From: an uncultured Micavibrio sp.
Lineage (GTDB): Bacteria; Pseudomonadota; Alphaproteobacteria; Micavibrionales; UBA1664
Assembly: GCA_937896295.1 (NCBI GenBank)
Contig: CALBME010000090.1
Coordinates: forward strand, 1-19,105
Direction: 5' to 3'
Length of the DNA: 19,105 nt
Part shown: positions 5,204 to 12,627 of the stretch, piece by piece
Numbering within the stretch: the first letter of the stretch is position 1
Layout: each line of letters begins with the position of its first letter
The notes under the pieces: model-generated
Told to the model about the DNA's origin: nothing
Seen by the model: only the letters and a program-made list of their open reading frames with translations
Database searches by the model: none
Translations under genes and position numbers: made by a program

Positions 5204-6780
5204 CCACCGTCTTTTTAAGCATCGCGTTTATCTTCTTTGCCTGGCGCAGGCTTCTCACCTACCTGCATATTTTTCAGCAGGATGATTATGACGGCAAACG
5301 CTTCCTCAACTGGCTGGTCAAAAACCGGACCTTCGACCGCAAGGTGACGCTCTCCATCGTGGTTCTGGCCGTGCCGGTGGTCCTCATGCCCTTGTTCGGA
5401 CCGGTTTTTGAAATGACGGCGGCCCTTGTCATGGCTGTCATCGGATGGTGCGAGCCCGATCCGCGCCTGAACGGGAAAAAGAAACTGATCCTGACCGCAC
5501 GCGCCAGCCGCATTCTCTGGTGCGCGATGGCGGTTCTGGGCCTTCTGTGCATCGTCATCAGTGTGACGGGCGCGCATATGCTGGTATGGGCGCTGATGAC
5601 CCAGCTCATTCCCCTGGCTCTCGTTCTTGGCGGGCTTATGGCCGCGCCGATGGAAAAAGGCATCCAGCAGAAATACTGGGACGAAGCGCATAATAAACTG
5701 AAGGAACTAGGCACATTTACCATCGGCATCACCGGTTCATTCGGCAAGACATCGACCAAGCACATTCTGACGCACGTGCTTTCTCAATACGGCCCTACCC
5801 TTGCAACACCGGGATCGATCAACACGCCGATGGGCATCGCGCGCGTCGTGCGCGAAACACTGACGCCGCACCATAAATACTTCGTGTGTGAAATGGGTGC
5901 TTATGGTGAAGGATCGATCAAAACCCTGTGCGACCTTGCGCCGCCCCATGCCGCTGTCGTGACCACCATCGGCCACGCACATTATGAACGGTACAAGACG
6001 CTGGAAGCGGTCGCGCGCACCAAAGCCGAACTGCCCATCGCAGCCCTGAACAATAGCGGCTGGGCCATCATCGGTTCCGATGTGCTGGATTACCAGTACA
6101 TGCGCGATCTGGTCGATAATAACCGCCAGTCCGTGATGCTGGTTGGCGCACGTGCTGCCGACGACATGCGTATCCTCGATGTGGCGCAGACCGTAGACGG
6201 AATCACCGCCCATGTCGACTACCGGGGCACCACCTATTCCCTCAATGCACCGCTTTACGGCCTGCACCATGCGGCCAACATGGCATTGGCCTTTGCTACG
6301 GCCGTACGCCTCGGCATGGAACCCGCGCAGGCTGTTGCCGCGCTGCGCACCACGCCGCAAATCCGCCACCGTCTGGAAGTCACCCGTCAGGGCAGCGGTG
6401 CCATCGTGATCGACGACGCCTATAATTCAAACCCTGCAGGGTTCAAAGCCGCGCTTGAAACATTGACACTGCTTGGTACGGGCCGCCGCCGCATCCTGAT
6501 CTCCCCCGGTATGATCGAAATGGGCGAGGCGCATACGACGGAGCACGCCAAGATCGGCACCATTGCCGCCGAACATGTCGATGTTTTCCTGCCAGTCAGT
6601 CCGTTACGCATCACCGCGATGGTCGAGGCATTCAAAACCGCAGCACCCTCAAAGCTGGTCGTACCGTGCCGCACATTCGCCAACGCGCAGAAATGGCTTC
6701 AGGACAATATGCGTCACGACGACATCGTGTTGCTGGAAAATGACCTGCCCGATCTGTACGAGCGGAAACTCAATCTTTAA
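5200..6780 (+). CDS. murF: Membrane-anchored MurF-type ligase (predicted D-Ala-D-Ala adding enzyme)
   Basis: MurF adds D-Ala-D-Ala to UDP-MurNAc-tripeptide. This 526-residue protein has the MurF-type catalytic and C-terminal domains: P-loop GITGSFGKTST (residues 176-186), INTPMGIA (208-214), EMGAYGEGSI (231-240), the TKAEL lysine (275) expected to be carbamylated, GLHHAAN (354-360), DDAYNSNPAG (405-414) and SPGMIEMGE (435-443). The first 150 residues are not the usual MurF UDP-binding domain. They show about five hydrophobic segments (near 3-19, 49-67, 68-84, 104-122, 125-146), so the enzyme is probably tethered to the inner membrane. It overlaps the hydrolase by 4 bases and shares stop-codon bases with murB on the other strand. 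No other murF is in the window and its usual site between murE and mraY is empty, so I infer this is the working MurF. A paralogue with another substrate remains possible. Confidence 0.82.
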   Translation: MTTVFLSIAFIFFAWRRLLTYLHIFQQDDYDGKRFLNWLVKNRTFDRKVTLSIVVLAVPVVLMPLFGPVFEMTAALVMAVIGWCEPDPRLNGKKKLILTARASRILWCAMAVLGLLCIVISVTGAHMLVWALMTQLIPLALVLGGLMAAPMEKGIQQKYWDEAHNKLKELGTFTIGITGSFGKTSTKHILTHVLSQYGPTLATPGSINTPMGIARVVRETLTPHHKYFVCEMGAYGEGSIKTLCDLAPPHAAVVTTIGHAHYERYKTLEAVARTKAELPIAALNNSGWAIIGSDVLDYQYMRDLVDNNRQSVMLVGARAADDMRILDVAQTVDGITAHVDYRGTTYSLNAPLYGLHHAANMALAFATAVRLGMEPAQAVAALRTTPQIRHRLEVTRQGSGAIVIDDAYNSNPAGFKAALETLTLLGTGRRRILISPGMIEMGEAHTTEHAKIGTIAAEHVDVFLPVSPLRITAMVEAFKTAAPSKLVVPCRTFANAQKWLQDNMRHDDIVLLENDLPDLYERKLNL

Positions 6781-7730
6781 GCGTGACCGGCGACGGCAAT
6801 CTCGTCCGCCGGAACACCGATACGCTTGATTTCCCAGCGCAGCGTATAGCCAAAAAGATCTTTCACGCGCCGGCGCACCTCTTCGCCCAACGCCTCAAGA
6901 TCTGCGGAGCTCGCATTATTCACGTTCAGCATGAAATTGCAGTGCTGTTCCGACATCTGCGCCCCACCAATGATCAGACCGCGGCATCCGGCCTTGTCGA
7001 TCATCTGCCATGCCTTCATATCCTCGGGCAGACCGGCTTTAATCCGTTCTTCCGGTGTCGGGTTGGCAAAAGTGGATCCTCCGGTTTTTGCACGGATGGG
7101 CTGGCTGCTGGTCCGTTTCTCCTTGATGGCCGCCATGCGGGCTTCAATGGCCTCGGGCGCATCTTCGGTGGTGGAAAAGCGTGCGCTGGTGAAAATGAAA
7201 TTCTCAGGTATGTCGCTATACCGATAGCTCATGCGAATGTCTTTACGCTCGTGCACGCGCACACACCCCACGCGGTCAATTGTGGTCATTTCCAGCAATC
7301 CGTCGATGGTTTCGCGCCCGTATGCACCCGCATTCATGCGCAATGCCCCGCCAATGGTGCCGGGAATACCTGAGAAAAACTCAAGACCGGTGCGCCCTGC
7401 GCGCTGCGCGGCGATGGCCACGTTGAAATCGAGCGCGGCGGCCCCGGCTGTGAGCGTCCCGTCGGGATTGACGGTAATTTCGGCAAACGGTCCACCCAGT
7501 TTGATGACGACACCTTTGATACCGCCATCACGGATGATGACGTTCGAGCATACGCCAAGGACCGTGACGGGAATATCTTCGGGGCAACCTTTGAGAAAAT
7601 CCGCAAGATCGTTGAAATCCGCAGGCTTATAAAGAACCTCGGCTTTTCCGCCGGTACGGAACCACGACGTGTCGCCAAGCGGCGCCTGCTCGGTATAGCG
7701 ACCGCGCACCGGTGGCAGACGCGTGAGCAT
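6777..7730 (-). CDS. murB: UDP-N-acetylenolpyruvoylglucosamine reductase MurB
   Basis: MurB is the FAD enzyme that reduces UDP-GlcNAc-enolpyruvate to UDP-MurNAc with NADPH. The chosen start is the ATG at 7730 (MLTRLPPVRGRYTEQAPLG), which shares one base with the murC stop (TGATG). The longer open frame to 7817 lies inside murC. The 317-residue protein shows TSWFRTGGKAE (21-31), the FAD-binding region with SGIPGTIGGALRMNAGAYG (120-138), SYRYS (168-172), the catalytic Ser219 in GGSTFANP (217-224) and EQHCNFMLN (261-269) near the general-acid Glu. The usual LGxGSN motif reads LGVCSN (58-63), a Gly to Cys change. The stop codon overlaps that of the convergent MurF-like gene. Confidence 0.94.
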   Translation of the reverse strand: MLTRLPPVRGRYTEQAPLGDTSWFRTGGKAEVLYKPADFNDLADFLKGCPEDIPVTVLGVCSNVIIRDGGIKGVVIKLGGPFAEITVNPDGTLTAGAAALDFNVAIAAQRAGRTGLEFFSGIPGTIGGALRMNAGAYGRETIDGLLEMTTIDRVGCVRVHERKDIRMSYRYSDIPENFIFTSARFSTTEDAPEAIEARMAAIKEKRTSSQPIRAKTGGSTFANPTPEERIKAGLPEDMKAWQMIDKAGCRGLIIGGAQMSEQHCNFMLNVNNASSADLEALGEEVRRRVKDLFGYTLRWEIKRIGVPADEIAVAGHA

Positions 7731-9172
7731 CAGGCCGCCTTCTGATCGGCCAGCAAGGGTGCCAGCTGTTCGGGCAGTGCATGCGCCCAGTTGGTAATGG
7801 ACCCGGCTCCCAGGCACACGATCATATCACCCGGCTTCACGCGTTCCGCCAGCATGGCGGCAAGTTTTTCAGGGTTTTCAAGCGCACGTACGTCATCATG
7901 ACCGCGCTTTTTAATGGCATCCACCAACGCGTCGCGGTTGATACCCTCAATCGGTTTTTCACTCGCAGCATACACGTCTGAAATGATGACGGCATCGGCA
8001 TCGACAAAGCACGCGGCAAAATCATCCATCAGGCTTTCAAGACGCGTATAACGATGCGGTTGCATGACGGCATGAATTTTACCCTTCGTCACCGTTCGAG
8101 CCGTTGCCAGTACGGTGCGGATTTCGACCGGATGATGCGCATAGTCATCGATGACGGTAACGCCACCGGCACTGCCCGCATTGGTAAATCGGCGTTTGAC
8201 GCCGGCAAAGCTTTCCAGCCCTTTGCGGATCTGGTCTTCCTTCATGCCAAGGGCCAGACCCACGGCAATGGCTGCAAGGCAATTCTGAACGTTATGCTTG
8301 CCCGGCACGTTGATGCGCATGGCTTTGAAAATCTGGTCTTCACCTTTCAGGACGCTGCCGGAAACAGTGACATCAAAGATACAGCCTTCGGCGCTTAAAT
8401 TCACTTCCGTGGCGCGAACCTGCGCATCCGGGGCAAAGCCATAGGAAATAAGCCTGCGGTGAACAAGCTGTCCCATCAGTTCCCGCACGTCGCGGTGGTC
8501 AGCACACAGGACCGCAAAACCATAAAACGGAAGATTCTGCACGAACATCGCAAACGCGGCCTTCAGTGCCGCGAAGGATCCGTAATGGTCCAGGTGTTCG
8601 GGATCGATATTGGTAATGACACCTGCATTCAGCGGTAGCGAAATGAACGAACCGTCACTTTCATCGGTTTCCACCACCATCCACTGCGACTTGCCCTGCC
8701 GGGTATTGGTGCCATAGCTGTTGACGATACCGCCGTTGATGACGGTGGGGTCCATGCCACCGGCTTCCAGCATGGCGCCGACCATGGACGTTGTCGTGGT
8801 CTTGCCATGCGTGCCGGCAATACCGATGGACCATTTCAGGCGCATCAGTTCGGACAGCATTTCGGCCCGGTGAACGACCGGAATATTGTTGCGCACGGCT
8901 TCTTCAAGCTCAGGGTTGTCCGGCTTGATCGCCGTAGACACCACGACCACGGCCGGCATTTTACGGTCAGCCGTCATCAGGTTTCCGCCATGATGGCCGA
9001 TCATGACCTGGATACCCTTTTCGCTCAGCCGTTTGGTGTTCGCGGATTCGGATGCGTCCGATCCCTGCACCTGATAGCCCAGATTGGCCAGCATTTCGGC
9101 AATGCCGGACATGCCGATTCCGCCGATTCCGACGAAGTGAAGCGCGCCAATATCGCGGGGCATGAAGCTCAT
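7730..9172 (-). CDS. murC: UDP-N-acetylmuramate--L-alanine ligase MurC
   Basis: MurC adds L-Ala to UDP-MurNAc with ATP, the first amino-acid step of the stem peptide. The 480-residue protein has the N-terminal nucleotide-sugar loop HFVGIGGIGMSGIAE (residues 12-26), the ATP loop GIAGTHGKTTTT (117-128), the DESDGSF motif that follows VVET, NIDPEHLDHYG with the metal-binding His, GKHNVQN, and IDDYAHHP in the C-terminal domain. The ATG at 9172 has AAGGA seven bases upstream, and that site lies inside a perfect hairpin (9177-9197). An internal ATG at 9163 is a less likely start. The gap to murG is 29 bases, and the stop overlaps the murB start. Confidence 0.96.
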   Translation of the reverse strand: MSFMPRDIGALHFVGIGGIGMSGIAEMLANLGYQVQGSDASESANTKRLSEKGIQVMIGHHGGNLMTADRKMPAVVVVSTAIKPDNPELEEAVRNNIPVVHRAEMLSELMRLKWSIGIAGTHGKTTTTSMVGAMLEAGGMDPTVINGGIVNSYGTNTRQGKSQWMVVETDESDGSFISLPLNAGVITNIDPEHLDHYGSFAALKAAFAMFVQNLPFYGFAVLCADHRDVRELMGQLVHRRLISYGFAPDAQVRATEVNLSAEGCIFDVTVSGSVLKGEDQIFKAMRINVPGKHNVQNCLAAIAVGLALGMKEDQIRKGLESFAGVKRRFTNAGSAGGVTVIDDYAHHPVEIRTVLATARTVTKGKIHAVMQPHRYTRLESLMDDFAACFVDADAVIISDVYAASEKPIEGINRDALVDAIKKRGHDDVRALENPEKLAAMLAERVKPGDMIVCLGAGSITNWAHALPEQLAPLLADQKAA

Positions 9173-9176
9173 GGAA

Positions 9177-9197
9177 AAGTCCTTATGTTAAGGACTT
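9177..9197 (-). promoter_or_regulatory. Hairpin covering the murC ribosome binding site
   Basis: A perfect 9-base inverted repeat (AAGTCCTTA and TAAGGACTT, 3-base loop) fills the murG-murC gap. On the minus strand the second arm contains the murC Shine-Dalgarno AAGGA, with the ATG 4 bases past the stem. Folding would hide the site. There is no U-run long enough for an intrinsic terminator (TTTTCC follows), so translational control fits better. Confidence 0.55.
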
Positions 9198-9201
9198 AGT
9201 T

Positions 9202-10308
9202 TTAAAGCCCGATAACGGCATCCGCAAGGCGTTTTGCGGCGTCCCGGACCAGGGTTTTGCGTGCCGCCACCGCCATTCCGGCCAGATGCGCCGGATTCGC
9301 CATGAGTTTTTCAAGTTCGCGGGCAAGGTCGGCAGCCGTGAGCTTGCGTTCATCCAGAACGACCGCCGCCCCGGCGCGCGCCAGCACGCTGGCATTCACC
9401 AGCTGCTGCTGATCCTTGTGATGGGGATAAGGCACGAAAATGGCCGGACGTCCTGCCACCCCGGCTTCCGTCACCGTACTGGCCCCGGAACGACTGATCA
9501 GGACATGGCAAAACGCCAGCTGCGCAGGCACATCGACAATGAAACTTTCAAGACGGGCATTCACACCAAGCACGTCGTAAGCATGACGCACACCGGCGAT
9601 ATCAGCGGCCCGGCATTGCTGCACGATGGAAACCGATTTGCGAAAAGCTTCCGGCAGCAGGCCGATGGCCTCGGGCACCACCTTTGAAAAAACCGATGCG
9701 CCCTGACTGCCGCCAAGCACGAGGATGCGAAAAACGCCTTCCGGTGCGGCATAATCCCCGATGGCCGCGATATCGGCCCGCACCGGGTTGCCCGTAACAA
9801 TTACCTTGTCATGCCATTGCCGGGGAATGGAATTGATATCCGGCAACGACAGCGCGATTTTTCTGGCGCCGCCGGCCACCAGCCTGTTGGCTTTGCCAAG
9901 AACGGCATTCTGTTCATGCAACAATGTGGGTACGCGTAAGACCTGCGCCGCAATCACAGCCGGAAAAGACGGATAGCCGCCAAACCCTACGACCGCGCGC
10001 GGTTTGACACGGCGCAAAAGACGCAGCGCCTGCCCCGTTCCCATCGCAAGATCAAGAAAAAGGCGCAGTTTGGCAACAATCCCCGCCCGGATCGTCTCGG
10101 CACGAACGACGTGAAAGGGAATATCAGGGTACTGATCCCTGTATTTCGCGCCGCGGGCGTCAGTGATGATTTCGACACGGATGCCACGGCCCTGCAATTC
10201 ACGCGCAAGGGCAAATGCCGGGAACATATGCCCGCCGGTGCCACCCGCGCTCAAAATAACGGGATGCTCAGAATTCATTGCCGGCTGTTGGTTTCCAGCG
10301 GAAGTCAT
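9202..10308 (-). CDS. murG: Lipid II synthase MurG (GlcNAc transferase)
   Basis: MurG transfers GlcNAc from UDP-GlcNAc to lipid I at the cytoplasmic membrane face, producing lipid II. The 368-residue GT-B fold protein shows the N-terminal glycine loop SAGGTGGHMFPA (residues 20-31), the second loop VLGGSQGA, HEQNAVLGKANR in the N-domain, and the UDP-GlcNAc binding stretch SRSGASTVTEAG followed by FVPYPHHKDQQQ in the C-domain. The ATG at 10308 has AAGGA ten bases upstream and lies 41 bases inside ftsW. A second in-frame ATG at 10278 (MNSEHPVILSAGG, 358 residues, overlap 11 bases) would give a length closer to E. coli MurG, but its ribosome binding site is poorer. Both are possible. Confidence 0.95.
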   Translation of the reverse strand: MTSAGNQQPAMNSEHPVILSAGGTGGHMFPAFALARELQGRGIRVEIITDARGAKYRDQYPDIPFHVVRAETIRAGIVAKLRLFLDLAMGTGQALRLLRRVKPRAVVGFGGYPSFPAVIAAQVLRVPTLLHEQNAVLGKANRLVAGGARKIALSLPDINSIPRQWHDKVIVTGNPVRADIAAIGDYAAPEGVFRILVLGGSQGASVFSKVVPEAIGLLPEAFRKSVSIVQQCRAADIAGVRHAYDVLGVNARLESFIVDVPAQLAFCHVLISRSGASTVTEAGVAGRPAIFVPYPHHKDQQQLVNASVLARAGAAVVLDERKLTAADLARELEKLMANPAHLAGMAVAARKTLVRDAAKRLADAVIGL

Positions 10309-11422
10309 GTCGCCGCGTTCCTTGTCCCTTGGTAAGTGCCAGAATAATACCCATCATCATCCCCACCGCCACGAGGGACGAACCACCGTAAGATACCAGC
10401 GGCAAAGTCATCCCCTTTGCAGGAAGGATTTGCGTGGCCGACCCAATGTGGATGCAGGCCTGAAAACCCAGCATCACAAGCAGCCCCCCGCCCCCCAGCA
10501 TGGCGAAGACGGAATTACCCGCGCGCAGGCGTTGGAACCCGCGCAGGATGATGAATGCATATAATCCCATCAGCAGAATGGTGAAAATAAGGCCCAGCTC
10601 TTCCGCTGCGACTGAAAAAATAAAATCGGCATGAGCGTCAGGTAACTGCATCTTCACCTGCCCGGCCCCCGGTCCTGTACCAAACAGACCACCGCTGGCA
10701 AACGCCTCAAGCGACCGGTCGACCTGATACGTATCGCCGCTGGCGGGATCAAGGAACCGGTCAATCCGGCTATGAACGTGGCTGAACGTGAAATAGACGG
10801 CAACCAGGCACAAAATGCCGCCAAGCCCCATCAGTACGATGTACCGCAGCGGGCAGCCCGCCAGAAAGATCATCGCAAAAAACGTCACGGTCACAAGCAC
10901 CGTCATGCCTAGGTCAGGCTGCGACATCAGCAGGACGATGACACTGATATACAGGGCAAAGGCCAGCAGCAGTCCCGGAAAACCTTCGGTTGTCTTTTGC
11001 CGCGCCAGAAGCCATCCGGCAAAAACGACAAAACAGGGCTTAAGAAATTCCGACGGCTGAACGGAAAAACCAAACAGCGACACCCATCGTGTCGCGCCCT
11101 TGATTTCCACCCCCCCGAACAAAGACCAGATTACGCCCAGAATGCCCAGCCCGCCGACAATGGTCGCCAGCCGCCAGATCTGTTTTGGACTTAAAAGCGA
11201 ACAGATGAACAGGACACCCAGCGCGGGGATCAGGAACATCACATGACGAATGATGAAATGCATCTGGGGGGCGCCGATGCGCACTGCAACGGCAGGACCC
11301 GCCGAACAGACCAGAACAACACCCAAAGCCGCGAGAAGCAGCATCGCCGCCAGAAGCGGACGGTCAACCGACCACCACCACCGGCCCAGATGTGAACGGT
11401 CTTCTGCGCTAAGGACTGCCAT
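10268..11422 (-). CDS. ftsW: Septal peptidoglycan polymerase FtsW
   Basis: FtsW is the SEDS-family glycosyltransferase that polymerises lipid II at the septum with FtsI as partner transpeptidase. The 384-residue protein is almost wholly membrane segments (about ten). Family marks are KGATRW (residues 108-113), QPSEFLKP (122-129), the QPDLGM motif (168-173) holding the catalytic Asp, LPDAHADFIFSVAAEELG in the large periplasmic loop, and PAKGMTLPLVSYGGSS near the C-terminus. The segment before PAKGM reads IHIGSATQIL where many FtsW proteins have INxGVN. The ATG at 11422 follows the murD stop by 29 bases with no clear Shine-Dalgarno. The 3' end overlaps murG. Confidence 0.95.
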   Translation of the reverse strand: MAVLSAEDRSHLGRWWWSVDRPLLAAMLLLAALGVVLVCSAGPAVAVRIGAPQMHFIIRHVMFLIPALGVLFICSLLSPKQIWRLATIVGGLGILGVIWSLFGGVEIKGATRWVSLFGFSVQPSEFLKPCFVVFAGWLLARQKTTEGFPGLLLAFALYISVIVLLMSQPDLGMTVLVTVTFFAMIFLAGCPLRYIVLMGLGGILCLVAVYFTFSHVHSRIDRFLDPASGDTYQVDRSLEAFASGGLFGTGPGAGQVKMQLPDAHADFIFSVAAEELGLIFTILLMGLYAFIILRGFQRLRAGNSVFAMLGGGGLLVMLGFQACIHIGSATQILPAKGMTLPLVSYGGSSLVAVGMMMGIILALTKGQGTRRHDFRWKPTAGNEF

Positions 11423-11451
11423 AGAGTGAGTTTGGCTGAATCGGCCCCGGC

Positions 11452-12627
11452 TTAGAAGCCGCTTTCACGGGCGAACGCCTCACCGCGCTCGATATAATTC
11501 TTAAAAAGGCCAAAGCTTGGGGCCGCCGGCGACAGTAAAATGACCCCGCCTGCAGGTGTGGCCGCCTTTGCGAGGCGCACGGCCTCCTCCATATTGGCGG
11601 CTTTTTGCCCCGGCACCTGATCCAGAATGCGCGCGCCGCTGGCACCAAGCCCGATCACGGCCTGTATGGCATGGCTTTTGATATATGCCGCGAGCGTCGT
11701 GTAATCGACGCCCCGGTCATGACCGCCGACGATCAGGGTCAGGGGACGGCGGCGATACACATCCATGGCAGCCATCGCCGCCTGCGGTGTGGTCGCGATG
11801 GAGTCGTCTACATAAAGAATGCCGTCTTTTTCCCCCAGCTCGAACTGGCGGTGCGGCAAACCTTTGAAATCGGCCATTGCGGCCAGTGCCCTGGCCTGAT
11901 CCAGCCCCAAACTTTCAACGATTTTAAGAACGATGGCGACATTCGCGCGGTTATGCGGGCGTGAAAGATAATCGTTCGGGATGTCCGCACCCTCGTCTTC
12001 GCAGATAATCGACTGACGCGGAACATGAACCGTTTCAGCAACCTGACGGTGCACGATCTTGGTCTTCGCCTGTCCCAGAATGTGCAGCTTGTCCCGGGCA
12101 TAGGTTTCGAAATCACCGTGCCAGTCCAGATGTTCGGGATACAGCGAGGTAACCGCAGCAATATCGCATTCCCCGTCGAAATTGGCGGCCTGATAGCTGG
12201 AAGTCTCGATAACGATATAATCACTGTCCTGCGGCGCTTCCGAAATCGGCACACCGATATTCCCCACTGCCGTAGCCTTGTACCCCATATGCGTCAAAAC
12301 ATGCGCCAAAAGGAACGATGTCGTGCTTTTACCCTTCGTCCCCGTGATGCAGATGGTCTTGCCCGCATGCGGGGCCGCAAACCACAGATTCATGAGCGAC
12401 GTGACGTTTTTGCCCTTCAGCAGCGGGTGATACAGGCTCACTCCCGGTGATTTAACAACGATATCAGCGGCTTTCAGCGCGCCGGCAATATCGCCGCCCG
12501 AAGCCTCATCGACAAAAGTAATGGCAGCGTCAGGTAGCTGGGCGCGTATAAAATCCGCCGCCGCATTACCTTCCCGTCCTGTCCCCCATATGACGATGTT
12601 CTTACCGTGGAGGTTTTTTATCAGCAT
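11452..12627 (-). CDS. murD2: MurD-family ligase, predicted UDP-MurNAc-L-Ala--L-Glu ligase (MurD2 type)
   Basis: This ligase adds glutamate to UDP-MurNAc-L-Ala. The start is set at the ATG at 12627 (MLIKNLHGKNIVIWG), giving 391 residues, shorter than E. coli MurD (about 438). Upstream in-frame codons lie inside murL. Motifs: P-loop GTKGKST (96-102), ETSSYQ (141-146), YPEHLDWHG (163-171), the probable carbamylated Lys180, HNRAN (225-229) and LLSPAAPSFGLFKNYIERG (364-382). Where D-Glu-specific MurD has DSKATN, this has DDSIATTP (274-281). Where E. coli has GGDGKSADF with the D-Glu-binding Lys348, this has GGHDRGVDY (301-309). With murL directly upstream and overlapping by 26 bases, I infer L-Glu specificity as in Xanthomonas MurD2. 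That it is a MurD-family ligase is certain; the substrate is inferred. Confidence 0.82.
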   Translation of the reverse strand: MLIKNLHGKNIVIWGTGREGNAAADFIRAQLPDAAITFVDEASGGDIAGALKAADIVVKSPGVSLYHPLLKGKNVTSLMNLWFAAPHAGKTICITGTKGKSTTSFLLAHVLTHMGYKATAVGNIGVPISEAPQDSDYIVIETSSYQAANFDGECDIAAVTSLYPEHLDWHGDFETYARDKLHILGQAKTKIVHRQVAETVHVPRQSIICEDEGADIPNDYLSRPHNRANVAIVLKIVESLGLDQARALAAMADFKGLPHRQFELGEKDGILYVDDSIATTPQAAMAAMDVYRRRPLTLIVGGHDRGVDYTTLAAYIKSHAIQAVIGLGASGARILDQVPGQKAANMEEAVRLAKAATPAGGVILLSPAAPSFGLFKNYIERGEAFARESGF

